DNA of 64,000 nt from an uncultured beta proteobacterium (GTDB taxonomy: Bacteria > Pseudomonadota > Gammaproteobacteria > Burkholderiales > Burkholderiaceae_E), in contig CAIZNI010000066.1 in assembly GCA_903934295.1 (NCBI GenBank), positions 62,001 through 126,000 of the forward strand, in the 5' to 3' direction. Within the stretch, counting starts at the first letter, position 1. Each line of letters opens with the position of its first letter. Below are positions 55,977 through 64,000 of the stretch, piece by piece. Below the pieces are notes generated by a model. It did no database searches. It was not told the DNA's origin and saw only the letters and a program-made list of their open reading frames with translations. The position numbers and the translations under genes are program-made.

Positions 55977-57578
55977 TCAGCCCTCGAGCACCATCGCCGC
56001 GCCCTTTTCGCCGATCATGATCGCGGCGGCATTGGTGTTCGTCGACACCATGGTGGGCATCACCGATGCGTCGATGACCCGCAATCCCTCGATGCCGCGC
56101 ACGCGCAATTTCGCATCGACCACCGACGTCGCGTCGCTGCCCATCCGGCAGGTGCCGCTGGGGTGAAACACCGTGCCGCCCTTGTGTCGAGCGAACTGCG
56201 CCAGCTCCGCATCGGAGCGCGCCGCGTTGCCGGGCATGTATTCGTCGTCGGTGATCAGGCCCCGGAACGCCGGCTGGTGGTAGATGTCGCGCAGGATCTT
56301 CAGGCCATCGACCAGCACGGCGATGTCGTGCGGATCGGTCAGGTAGTTCGAGACGATTCGCGGCGGCGCAAGCGGGTCGGCCGACCGGATGCCGACGGTG
56401 CCGCGCGAGCGCGGGCGGCATTGGGCGGCCGAGGCCGAGAACCCGGAAAACCGGTGCAGCGGATCGCCCGGCTTGTCCACCGAGAGCGGCATGACGTTGA
56501 AGAGCACGTCGGGGCGCCCGTTGTCGGCGTGGCGGCTGCAGACCATGCCGCCGACCTGGCCGGCACCCACGGTGAGCGGACCGCGCTGGCCGAACAGCCA
56601 CTGGGCGCCCATGCGCGCCAGCCCCAGCGGGCTGCGGACCTGGTCGTTCAGCGAGATCCGCTCGCGCAGCTTGACGATCACCCGCGCCTGGTAATGGTCC
56701 TGAAGATTGGCCCCGACCTCGGGTGCGTCGGCATGCACCGCGATGCCGTGGCTGCGCAGCAGGTCGGCCGGGCCGACGCCCGAGAGCTGGAGCAGGTGGG
56801 GCGACTGCAGGGCGCCGGCGGCCATCAGCACCTCCGAATCGGCCCGGGCGGACTGCAGCGCGCCATCGGCCAGCCATTCGACGCCCACCGCCCGGCCCTG
56901 CTCGATCAGCACCCGGGTCACCTGCACCCCGGTCATCACCGTCAGATTGGGCCGCCGGCGCACCGGCGCGAGAAAGGCCATCGCGGCATCACAGCGCCAG
57001 TGCCCGCGCAGGGTCAGCTGATACGCACCCACGCCCTCGGTGAGGGAACCGTTGAAATCGGGGTTGCGCCCGTACCCGGCCTGCACGCCGGCCTCGATCC
57101 AGGCCCGGCAGGCGGGGTGATCGTTGCGCAGGTCCGAGACATCGAGTTCGCCGGAACCGCCGTGGTAGTCATTCTCGCCGCCCTGGTAGCGCTCGGATTG
57201 CCGAAAGACGGGCAGCACTTCGCGATAGCCCCAGCCGGTTGCGCCGAGCCGGTGCCAGTCGTCGAAGTCGGCCGGCTGCCCGCGGATGTAGAGCAGGCCG
57301 TTGATGGCGCTGGAGCCGCCGAGCACCCGCCCGCGTGGCCACACCAGCGCGCGGTTGCCGGTGGCCTCTTGGGGCTCGACGGCGAACTGCCAGGAAAAGC
57401 GCCGGTCCTGCATGCTGCGGAAATAACCCACCGGCAGGCGCAGCCAGAAGTGACCACCCTCGCCACCGGCCTCCAGCAGCAGCACGCGGCGGCTCGGATC
57501 GGCGCTGAGCCGGTTGGCCAGCACGCAGCCGGCCGAGCCGGCGCCCACGATGATGGTGTCGTAACCTGAAGGGCTCAT
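55977..57578 (-). CDS. GMC-family FAD oxidoreductase, choline/alcohol dehydrogenase-like (533 aa)
   Basis: The start at 57578 gives MSPSGYDTIIVGAGSAGCVL, with the FAD-binding GAGSAG near residues 12-17; the 20-residue extension upstream does not resemble the family. The GMC signatures PRGRVLGGSSAINGLLYIRG and, near the C-terminus, HPSGTCRMGSDATSVVD with its catalytic histidine and NTNAAAIMIGEKGA are complete. It oxidises an alcohol or choline-like substrate. It is divergent from a GntR regulator across a 98-bp region with a strong palindrome. Confidence 0.9.
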   Translation of the reverse strand: MSPSGYDTIIVGAGSAGCVLANRLSADPSRRVLLLEAGGEGGHFWLRLPVGYFRSMQDRRFSWQFAVEPQEATGNRALVWPRGRVLGGSSAINGLLYIRGQPADFDDWHRLGATGWGYREVLPVFRQSERYQGGENDYHGGSGELDVSDLRNDHPACRAWIEAGVQAGYGRNPDFNGSLTEGVGAYQLTLRGHWRCDAAMAFLAPVRRRPNLTVMTGVQVTRVLIEQGRAVGVEWLADGALQSARADSEVLMAAGALQSPHLLQLSGVGPADLLRSHGIAVHADAPEVGANLQDHYQARVIVKLRERISLNDQVRSPLGLARMGAQWLFGQRGPLTVGAGQVGGMVCSRHADNGRPDVLFNVMPLSVDKPGDPLHRFSGFSASAAQCRPRSRGTVGIRSADPLAPPRIVSNYLTDPHDIAVLVDGLKILRDIYHQPAFRGLITDDEYMPGNAARSDAELAQFARHKGGTVFHPSGTCRMGSDATSVVDAKLRVRGIEGLRVIDASVMPTMVSTNTNAAAIMIGEKGAAMVLEG

Positions 57579-57643
57579 GGCGTCTCTGGAAGGGGACCGG
57601 TTTGCGGACGGGACACGCCAGCGGGCATCGGAAAACATAAAGT

Positions 57644-57661
57644 CATCCGGTAGACCGGATG
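57644..57661. promoter_or_regulatory. Palindromic operator, probably of the GntR regulator
   Basis: CATCCGGTAGACCGGATG has 8-bp perfect arms around AG. It lies in the divergent gap between the GMC oxidoreductase and the gntR gene, five bases before a TATAAT, so bound protein would block RNA polymerase. The fit to GntR-type operators is by position and symmetry. Confidence 0.65.
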
Positions 57662-57665
57662 TTTA

Positions 57666-57671
57666 TATAAT
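57666..57671 (+). promoter_or_regulatory. TATAAT just upstream of the gntR start
   Basis: A perfect -10 hexamer ends five bases before the ATG at 57677. If it is the promoter, transcription would begin at or beside the ATG and the message would be leaderless; no Shine-Dalgarno is seen before this start. Confidence 0.45.
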
Positions 57672-57676
57672 AACGG

Positions 57677-58402
57677 ATGTCATCGACATTCCTGAACAGC
57701 CCGGTGCCGCGCTATCTGCAGCTCGCCGACCTGATGCGTCAGCGGATTGCGCGCGGCGTCTGGCCGCGCCAGTACCGCCTGCCGTCGCTCGATGCGCTGG
57801 TGCAGGAGTTCGGCGTGTCGCGCGCGACGGTGCGCCAGGCGATCGAACTCCTTGCGCGCGAGCAGCTGCTCTCGCCCCAGCAAGGACGGGGCACCTTCGT
57901 CACCGGGCTGCCGGCGCCCGACCGCTTCATCAGCGTCAAGGGCAGCCTCGCGGAACTCTCGCGTGCCTACGAAGACACCCAGCCGCGGATCATGAACATC
58001 GACGAGTCCGCCAGCGCGCCGCCGCTGCGCAAGGACGAGGGCGATCCGGCGCCGGCCTATGTCTTCATGCGCCGGGTGCACTTTCGCGACGGGCATCCCT
58101 ATTGCGTCATCAATATCTATCTCGATGAACGGATCTTTCGCCAGGCGCCCGACGCGTTCCGCGGCCGCACCGTCATTCCGCTGCTGACCTCGATGCCGAC
58201 AGTGATCATTGCCCAGGCCCATCAAGTGCTGACCATCGCCAGTGCGGATCTCGAAGTGGCGCGTCTGCTGGAATTGCCGATGAATGCGCCGGTGGCCGAG
58301 GTCCGCCGCCTGTTCCGCGATCCGGCCGGCACCGTCATCTATCTGGCCGAGGCCACCTACCGGGGCGACGCCATCCACGTTCAAATGGACCTCAAGCCGT
58401 GA
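57677..58402 (+). CDS. GntR-family regulator with UTRA effector domain (241 aa)
   Basis: Residues 8-75 are the winged helix (VPRYLQLADLMRQRIARGVW, YRLPSLDALVQEFGVSRATVRQAIELL), and 90-238 are the UTRA effector domain of the HutC/FarR subfamily (YVFMRRVHFRDGHPYCVIN, then VIYLAEATYRGD). The stop overlaps the GTG start of the enolase-superfamily gene. It likely represses this operon and the divergent GMC oxidoreductase through the palindrome at 57644-57661. Confidence 0.9.
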   Translation: MSSTFLNSPVPRYLQLADLMRQRIARGVWPRQYRLPSLDALVQEFGVSRATVRQAIELLAREQLLSPQQGRGTFVTGLPAPDRFISVKGSLAELSRAYEDTQPRIMNIDESASAPPLRKDEGDPAPAYVFMRRVHFRDGHPYCVINIYLDERIFRQAPDAFRGRTVIPLLTSMPTVIIAQAHQVLTIASADLEVARLLELPMNAPVAEVRRLFRDPAGTVIYLAEATYRGDAIHVQMDLKP

Positions 58403-59529
58403 ACCCTCTGCCGCTCTCTGCCGTCTGCTGCGCGCGAATCGACGCCTTCGTCTTTCGGGCGCCGATCGCCACGCCGGTGCGAACCTCGTTTGGCACCATG
58501 CATGACCGGCCCGCGGTCTTCGTGCGGGTCGAAGACACCGACGGCGCGGTGGGCTGGGGCGAGATCTGGTGCAACTTTCCGGCCTGTGGCGCCGAGCACC
58601 GAGCCCGGCTGCTGGAAACAGTGATGGCGCCGCTGCTGATCGGGCAGCGCTTCGACAGTCCGGCCGCCGCCTTCCAGTGGATCAGCGAGCGCACCGATGT
58701 GCTGGCGATCCAGTCGGGCGAGGCCGGGCCGATGGCCCAGACGATCGCCGGCATCGATCTGGCGCTGTGGGACCTGTGCGCGCGCCGCGCCGGGCAGCCG
58801 CTGTGGCGCTACCTGGGCGGGCGCCAGGACCGCGTCGGGGTGTATGCCAGCGGCATCAATCCGGATGCGCCGCAGCGGGTTGCCGCGGCCCGTCTCGCCG
58901 ACGGCTATCGCGCCTTCAAGCTCAAGATCGGTTTCGGCGAGGAGCGCGATCTGGCCAACCTGGCCGCGATGCGCGAGGTGATCGGCCCCGACCTGCCGCT
59001 GATGGTCGACGCCAACCAGGCCTGGTCGCTGGCGCAGGCCTGCCGGATCGCGCCGGCCCTGGCCCCCTTCGGTCTGGGTTGGCTGGAGGAGCCCTTGCGC
59101 GCCGACACGCCCTGGGCCGACTGGCGCACGCTGGCCGGCGTCACCGGCATCCCCCTGGCCGCCGGCGAGAACATCGCCGGCACCGCGGCGTTTCGCACCG
59201 CGATCGGTGAATCGCCATTAAAGGTGCTGCAACCCGACGTGGCGAAATGGGGCGGTATCTCCGCCTGCTGGCCGGTGATCGCGCAGGCGCGCCAGGCGGG
59301 CCTGCGCTATTGCCCGCACTGGCTGGGCGGCGGGATCGGCCTGCTGGCCTCGGCGCATCTGCTGGCGGCGGTGGGCGGCGAGGGCCTGCTCGAGGTCGAT
59401 GCCAATCCGAATCCGCTGCGCACGCTGCTGGCGCCGCGGCTGTCGACGGTGATCGACGGGGTGGTGCAACTCGGCAACGATCCCGGAATCGGTGTGGAAC
59501 CTGATCTGGCGCAACTCGCAGCGGTCTGA
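58399..59529 (+). CDS. Mandelate racemase / muconate lactonizing family enzyme (376 aa)
   Basis: The start is a GTG overlapping the gntR stop. The catalytic set matches the mandelate racemase subgroup: K174 and K176 in FKLKIG, metal ligands D204, E230 and E257 in VDANQAW, WLEEP and AGEN, and the D280-H307 dyad (QPDVAKWGG and CPHWLGGG). Such enzymes abstract the alpha-proton of a carboxylate, commonly dehydrating a sugar acid. The substrate is unknown. The GntR-enzyme-LacI-like order suggests a sugar-acid pathway. Confidence 0.88.
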   Translation: MNPLPLSAVCCARIDAFVFRAPIATPVRTSFGTMHDRPAVFVRVEDTDGAVGWGEIWCNFPACGAEHRARLLETVMAPLLIGQRFDSPAAAFQWISERTDVLAIQSGEAGPMAQTIAGIDLALWDLCARRAGQPLWRYLGGRQDRVGVYASGINPDAPQRVAAARLADGYRAFKLKIGFGEERDLANLAAMREVIGPDLPLMVDANQAWSLAQACRIAPALAPFGLGWLEEPLRADTPWADWRTLAGVTGIPLAAGENIAGTAAFRTAIGESPLKVLQPDVAKWGGISACWPVIAQARQAGLRYCPHWLGGGIGLLASAHLLAAVGGEGLLEVDANPNPLRTLLAPRLSTVIDGVVQLGNDPGIGVEPDLAQLAAV

Positions 59530-59537
59530 TTTAGACT

Positions 59538-59557
59538 CGCTTTCATGAATGAAAGCG
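59538..59557. promoter_or_regulatory. Perfect 20-bp palindrome over the start codon of the LacI-like gene
   Basis: CGCTTTCATGAATGAAAGCG has 9-bp arms around GA and contains the ATG at 59545. It may be an operator or a hairpin that hides the start. Confidence 0.55.
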
Positions 59558-60465
59558 ACGACAGGACAGAGCGATCGGGCGCAGCGCAGAACCGGATCAC
59601 GGCCCGCCCGCCGGCGCCGGCGGGCGGTGTGCCGCGCACCATCGGTCTGGTGATTCCGCACCTTGCCCACTCGTCCTTCGCCGATCCGGTGCGGGGCATG
59701 ACCGATGTGCTGGCCGGCGAGGGCTATGAACTGCTGCTGGGCCTGAGCGGCGATTCGCCCCAGAGCGAATTCGCCCAGGTCACCGCGCTCCTCGAGCAGC
59801 GGGTGAGCGGGCTGTCGCTCACCGGCGCCATCCGCGATGCGCGCACGACGGAGGCGATCCGTCGGGCGGGCATTCCGGTGGTCGAGACCTCGACCCTGAA
59901 GGGGCCGTGCAACGACATGGTGGTCGGTTTCTCGAACGAGGCCGCCGCGGGCGCGATGGTCCGCCATCTGGCGGACTGCGGGTACCGCAAGATCGGCCTG
60001 ATCTCGCCGGGGGCGAGCAACGATGACCGCAGCGCCGATCGCCAGGCCGGCTATCGGCAGGCGATCGAGGCGCTCGAACTGGCGAGTGATCCGGGTCTGA
60101 TCGTCGAGTCCGGGATCGACCTGGCGGCAGGCGCGCGCGCCTTCCTCGAACTGGTCGGCGCGCACCCCGATGTCGAGGCGATCTTCTGCACCAGCGATGT
60201 CCTGGCGGTGGGGGCGATGCTGGAGGCTGTGCGCTGCGGCATCCGGGTGCCGGGTGACCTGGGCATTGCCGGTTTCGACGACCTGGAACTGGCGCAGCAG
60301 TTCGTGCCGGCGCTCACCACGGTGCGTCTGCGCCGCTACGAGATCGGGCGCGTGTCGGCGCGGCTGCTGCTGCAGCGCATCCGCGGTGAGACGCCCGCAC
60401 AGGCGGTGGTCGACCTGGGCTTCGAGATCATGCCCAGGGACTCGACCCGCCGGACGCCGGCCTGA
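59545..60465 (+). CDS. LacI-family ligand-binding protein without helix-turn-helix (306 aa)
   Basis: From about residue 30 the sequence is a complete periplasmic-binding-protein-like domain of LacI regulators (RTIGLVIPHLAHSSFADPVR, NEAAAGAMVRHLADCGYRKIG, TSDVLAVGAMLEAVRCGIRVPGDLGIAGFDD). The 30 residues before it are polar and contain no LacI HTH or hinge, and no HTH is encoded upstream, where the enolase-superfamily gene ends. It could sense a ligand and act on another protein, or be a remnant. The position downstream suggests it serves the same pathway. Confidence 0.82.
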   Translation: MNESDDRTERSGAAQNRITARPPAPAGGVPRTIGLVIPHLAHSSFADPVRGMTDVLAGEGYELLLGLSGDSPQSEFAQVTALLEQRVSGLSLTGAIRDARTTEAIRRAGIPVVETSTLKGPCNDMVVGFSNEAAAGAMVRHLADCGYRKIGLISPGASNDDRSADRQAGYRQAIEALELASDPGLIVESGIDLAAGARAFLELVGAHPDVEAIFCTSDVLAVGAMLEAVRCGIRVPGDLGIAGFDDLELAQQFVPALTTVRLRRYEIGRVSARLLLQRIRGETPAQAVVDLGFEIMPRDSTRRTPA

Positions 60466-60501
60466 TCCGGGGCGCGGCGCGAGGCCGGCCCCGGGGCGGA
60501 C

Positions 60502-61977
60502 TCAGTCCATCTGGGTGACGAACTTGGTGTTCAGGTAGCCGTCGAAGGTCTCGGTGCCGCCTTCGCTGCCGATGCCGCTGTCCTTCACGCCGCCGAACGG
60601 CGACTCGGCCAGCGCCTGCCCGAAGTGATTGATGTTGACCATGCCGGACTCGAGACCGTTCTGGGTGGCCAGCGCGTTCTTGGTCGAGGTGGTGAACACG
60701 TACGACGACAGGCCGAAGGGCAGTGAGTTGGCCCGCCGCAGAACCTCGTCGAGGTCCTTGAAGGTCACGAACGGAGCGATCGGTCCGAAGGGCTCGGCGG
60801 TCATCACCAGGCTGTCGTCGGGCACGTTGGTCAGCACGGTGGGCGCGAAGAAACTGCCGATCTCGCCGATCCGCTGGCCGCCGGTTTCCACCTTGGCGCC
60901 ACGACGGGTCGCGTCATCGATGAACTGGGCCATCGAGGGCAGCCGGCGGGCATGCGCCAGCGGTCCCATCCGGGTGTCGGCCTCCAGGCCCGAACCGACC
61001 TTCAGGTTGTGGGTCTTGTCGATGAAGCGAGCGACGAAACGGTCGTAGGCCTTTTCATGGATGTAGAAGCGGGTCGGCGACACGCAGACCTGGCCGGCGT
61101 TGCGGAACTTGAAGCCGTGCAGCATGTCGGCGGCGCGATCGATGTCGGCGTCGTCGAACACGATCACCGGCGAGTGCCCGCCGAGCTCCATGGTGACGCG
61201 CTTCATGTGGGCGCCGGCCAGCGAGGCCAGGTGCTTGCCCACCGGCACCGAGCCGGTGAACGAGATCTTGCGCACGATCGGCGACTTGATCAGGTGCTCG
61301 GAGACTTCCGAGGGCACGCCCCAGACCAGGTTCAGCACGCCGGGCGGCAGACCGGCCTCGTGGAACATGCGGGCGATCGCGACGACCGCGCTGGGCGCGT
61401 CCTCGGGGCCCTTGATGATCACGGTGCAGCCGGCGCCGATCGCCGCGGCGATCTTGCGGATCGCCTGGTTGTAGGGGAAGTTCCAGGGCGTGAAGACCGC
61501 GCACACGCCGACCGGCTCGCGCAGCACCATCTGGCGCACATTGGGCAGCCGCGGCGGGATCACCCGGCCATAGATGCGCCGGCACTCTTCGGCATGCCAG
61601 TCGCAGTGCTCGGAGCAGGACATGACCTCGGTGATCGCCTCGGCGACCGGCTTGCCCATGTCCAGCGTGATGTTGCGGCCGATGTCGGCGGCGCGCTCGC
61701 GCGAGAGCTCGCCCACCTTGCGCAGGATGCGCGAGCGCTCCATCGGGGAGCTGTGCTTCCAGGTGCCGAAGGCGCGCTGGGCAGCGGCCAGCGCACGGTC
61801 GAGGTCGGCCCGGCTGGCGTGCGGCAGGCGCGCGAAGGCCTTGCCGGTGGCCGGGTTCACCACATCCTGTTCCTGGCGCCCGCCGCCGGCGATGAATTCG
61901 CCGTCGATGTACAGGCTGAGCGTCTCGTAGGCGGCCTGCTCGAGCACGGATTGTTCCGACGTCGCTGCGGTGTTCAT
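60502..61977 (-). CDS. NAD(P)-dependent aldehyde dehydrogenase, succinate-semialdehyde/betaine type (491 aa)
   Basis: The ALDH catalytic residues are N166 in TPWNF, E264 in MELGGHSP and nucleophile C298 in NAGQVCVSP. The usual cofactor-binding KPS motif is altered to KGPEDAPS. The C-terminal segment [16 protein letters not shown] fits the GabD/succinate-semialdehyde group of class 3 ALDHs. AGGAG lies seven bases before the ATG. It lies 25 bp downstream of the tRNA-Arg gene on the same strand. Substrate is uncertain. Confidence 0.9.
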   Translation of the reverse strand: MNTAATSEQSVLEQAAYETLSLYIDGEFIAGGGRQEQDVVNPATGKAFARLPHASRADLDRALAAAQRAFGTWKHSSPMERSRILRKVGELSRERAADIGRNITLDMGKPVAEAITEVMSCSEHCDWHAEECRRIYGRVIPPRLPNVRQMVLREPVGVCAVFTPWNFPYNQAIRKIAAAIGAGCTVIIKGPEDAPSAVVAIARMFHEAGLPPGVLNLVWGVPSEVSEHLIKSPIVRKISFTGSVPVGKHLASLAGAHMKRVTMELGGHSPVIVFDDADIDRAADMLHGFKFRNAGQVCVSPTRFYIHEKAYDRFVARFIDKTHNLKVGSGLEADTRMGPLAHARRLPSMAQFIDDATRRGAKVETGGQRIGEIGSFFAPTVLTNVPDDSLVMTAEPFGPIAPFVTFKDLDEVLRRANSLPFGLSSYVFTTSTKNALATQNGLESGMVNINHFGQALAESPFGGVKDSGIGSEGGTETFDGYLNTKFVTQMD

Positions 61978-62002
61978 GGTCTCGCTCCTGGGTGGTTTTT
62001 TC

Positions 62003-62078
62003 TGGCGCCCCCGGCACGAATCGAACGTGCGACCCTCCCCTTAGGAGGGGGATGCTCTATCCACTGAGCTACGGAGGC
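62003..62078 (-). tRNA. tRNA-Arg (anticodon CCT)
   Basis: The 76-base gene folds into a standard cloverleaf: acceptor stem GCCTCCG with CGGGGGC (one U-G pair), D arm GCTCAGTGGATAGAGC, anticodon loop CTCCTAA, T loop TTCGATT and encoded CCA. It reads AGG codons. It sits between folA and the aldehyde dehydrogenase. tRNA genes are common integration sites, but no integrase is nearby. Confidence 0.96.
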
Positions 62079-62111
62079 TGTGCGCCGGATTCTACCGGAG
62101 CAGGCGGTGCG

Positions 62112-62621
62112 CTAGCGGCGCCGGTAGTCGACGATCGCGAAGCGGGTGCCGTCGGCGCCGGTCTGCGGCTGGCGCGACGTTTCCTGCCACTGGCCGGCGG
62201 GCAGCGGCCCGAAATGGGCGTCCCCCGGCACGTCGAGTTCGATCTCGGTGACCAGCACCCGGGCCGCGATCGGCAGGGCCTGGCGGTAGATCTGTTCGCC
62301 TCCGACCACGAAGACCTCGCCCTGGCCCTGCGCATGGGCCGTCGCCAGGGCTTCATCGAGGCTGGCGGCGAGCAGGCAGCCCGGCGCGCGCCAGTCGGGG
62401 TTGCGGGTCAGCACGAGGGTGGTCCGTCCGGGCAGCGGTCGCCCGATCGATTCGAAGGTGAGCCGGCCCATGATGAGCACATGCCCCAGGGTGGTGGCCT
62501 TGAAGTGGCGCAGGTCCTCGGGCAGCCGCCAGGGCAGCTGGTTGTCGCGTCCGATGACCCCGTTGCGCGCGCGCGCAACGAGCACGGTCAGCTGCGGATC
62601 GATGCCGGTGGGGACGCTCAT
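62112..62621 (-). CDS. folA: Dihydrofolate reductase FolA (169 aa)
   Basis: The sequence has the DHFR signature (VARARNGVIGRDNQLPWRLPEDLRHF, GHVLIMGRLTFESIGRPLPGR, and EVFVVGGEQIYRQALP). It regenerates tetrahydrofolate consumed by thymidylate synthase. It follows thyA by 64 bp on the same strand, the usual thyA-folA order. The N-terminal ten residues before LTVLVARAR are slightly long. Confidence 0.96.
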   Translation of the reverse strand: MSVPTGIDPQLTVLVARARNGVIGRDNQLPWRLPEDLRHFKATTLGHVLIMGRLTFESIGRPLPGRTTLVLTRNPDWRAPGCLLAASLDEALATAHAQGQGEVFVVGGEQIYRQALPIAARVLVTEIELDVPGDAHFGPLPAGQWQETSRQPQTGADGTRFAIVDYRRR

Positions 62622-62685
62622 CGTGCCGGGCCCGTCGGCAGCGCCGTGAGGCAGGCACTCGCGCCGCAGCGGACCGGTGCGATCA

Positions 62686-63476
<791 letters not shown>

Positions 63477-63480
<4 letters not shown>

Positions 63481-64000
63481 GCGCGAGCCTCCTGCGACGC
63501 GGCAGGGGCGGCTGCGCCGATGCCGTTGAAGCAGGCCGCGACCATCTGGTCGACGATCCGGGCGTCGGGGATCGAGCCGCCCTGGCGCAGGAAGTCGAGC
63601 GTCGGGTCGCAGGAGCGGGCGTAGAAGGTGTAGAGGATGAATTCGTCGTCGAGATCGGCGTTCAGCGAGCCCTCGCGCTTGGCGTCGCGGATCAGCGCGC
63701 TGACGTCGTCGGAGAGCTGCAGCAGTTCGTCCACGTAGAGACGGTGGCCGAGCAGGCTGTCGCGCAAGGCCTGGCTGGTGGAGGGCAGGTGCGGCACCGC
63801 GCCGGCGAGCCGTTCCTGCAATGTCCAGCGCAGCAGCCCCTCGAGGCGTTCCCGGGCGGTCGCGAGCGTGGCCAGTTCGGCCAGCGCCAGGCGGGTTCGC
63901 TGGAGCAGGCGCACCATGACCGCGGACACGAGCGCGTCCTTGGATTCGAAGTGCTTGTAGAGGCTGCCTTTGGCGACGCCCACCTCGGCGGCGATGTCGT
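63477..64000 (-). CDS. TetR-family regulator (5' truncated by window edge)
   Basis: The frame stays open to the end of the window. The visible part begins in the helix-turn-helix ([26 protein letters not shown]) and continues with a helical effector domain of about 150 residues, so only the first 20-30 residues are missing. The stop overlaps the thyA start. The ligand and targets are unknown. Confidence 0.9.

Noticed and set aside
61990-62100. Integration site of a mobile element at tRNA-Arg
   Set aside because: No integrase, direct repeat of the tRNA 3' end or foreign composition flanks it.

Overview
The window is a stretch of chromosome from a GC-rich betaproteobacterium, most likely a member of the Burkholderiales. 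Support comes from the DUF3460-scpA pair, the rpsO-pnp order, the histone-H1-like/SWIB protein, the abundance of beta-oxidation genes and the GC-rich codon use. No phage, insertion sequence, integrase, rRNA operon or CRISPR array is visible. One tRNA gene, tRNA-Arg(CCT), is present.

Layout. 1-27 kb is mainly housekeeping: typA (partial), a SWIB/H1-like protein, a LysR/enoyl-CoA hydratase pair, a fadB-type enzyme, an aminotransferase operon, yaaA, murB, DUF3460-scpA, a SulP transporter, metG, apbC, a FecCD-type ABC pair, a cox/xdh-type molybdenum hydroxylase maturation cluster (17.7-23.0 kb), dcd and rpsO-pnp. 26.8-31.1 kb holds a Nudix-metallo-beta-lactamase fusion and a second fadB-type enzyme carrying a very large histidine-rich insertion. 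31.2-37.3 kb is a signalling block, largely AT-rich. It has a 7TM-DISM/PAS/degenerate GGDEF/EAL protein, a FeeM-like N-acyl amino acid synthase and a divergent six-TM histidine kinase with a degenerate receiver. The block lies between the fadB-type gene and a thiolase, two genes that normally sit together. 37.3-45.5 kb returns to acyl-CoA metabolism: thiolase, two acyl-CoA dehydrogenases, an enoyl-CoA hydratase, dgkA, and a TetR-AtuA-flavodoxin operon.

45.5-54.6 kb is a nitrogen/amine module. It has a type III glutamine synthetase-like enzyme with the three glutamate-synthase-like proteins GlxB/C/D, an XRE-cupin regulator, N-formylglutamate amidohydrolase, a LysR regulator divergent from an FAD amine or amino-acid oxidase, and HutD. 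54.6-60.5 kb has an HD-GYP protein, a GMC oxidoreductase, a GntR regulator with a clear palindromic operator, an enolase-superfamily enzyme and a LacI-type ligand-binding protein that lacks its DNA-binding domain. 60.5-64 kb has an aldehyde dehydrogenase, tRNA-Arg, folA, thyA and a partial TetR gene.

The most interesting items are the FeeM-like synthase/kinase/EAL block, the fadB-type protein with 45 histidines in 100 residues, the cox cluster with no catalytic large subunit, and the HTH-less LacI-like protein with a perfect palindrome over its start codon. Functions are assigned from motifs and family resemblance read by eye; no database search was run.
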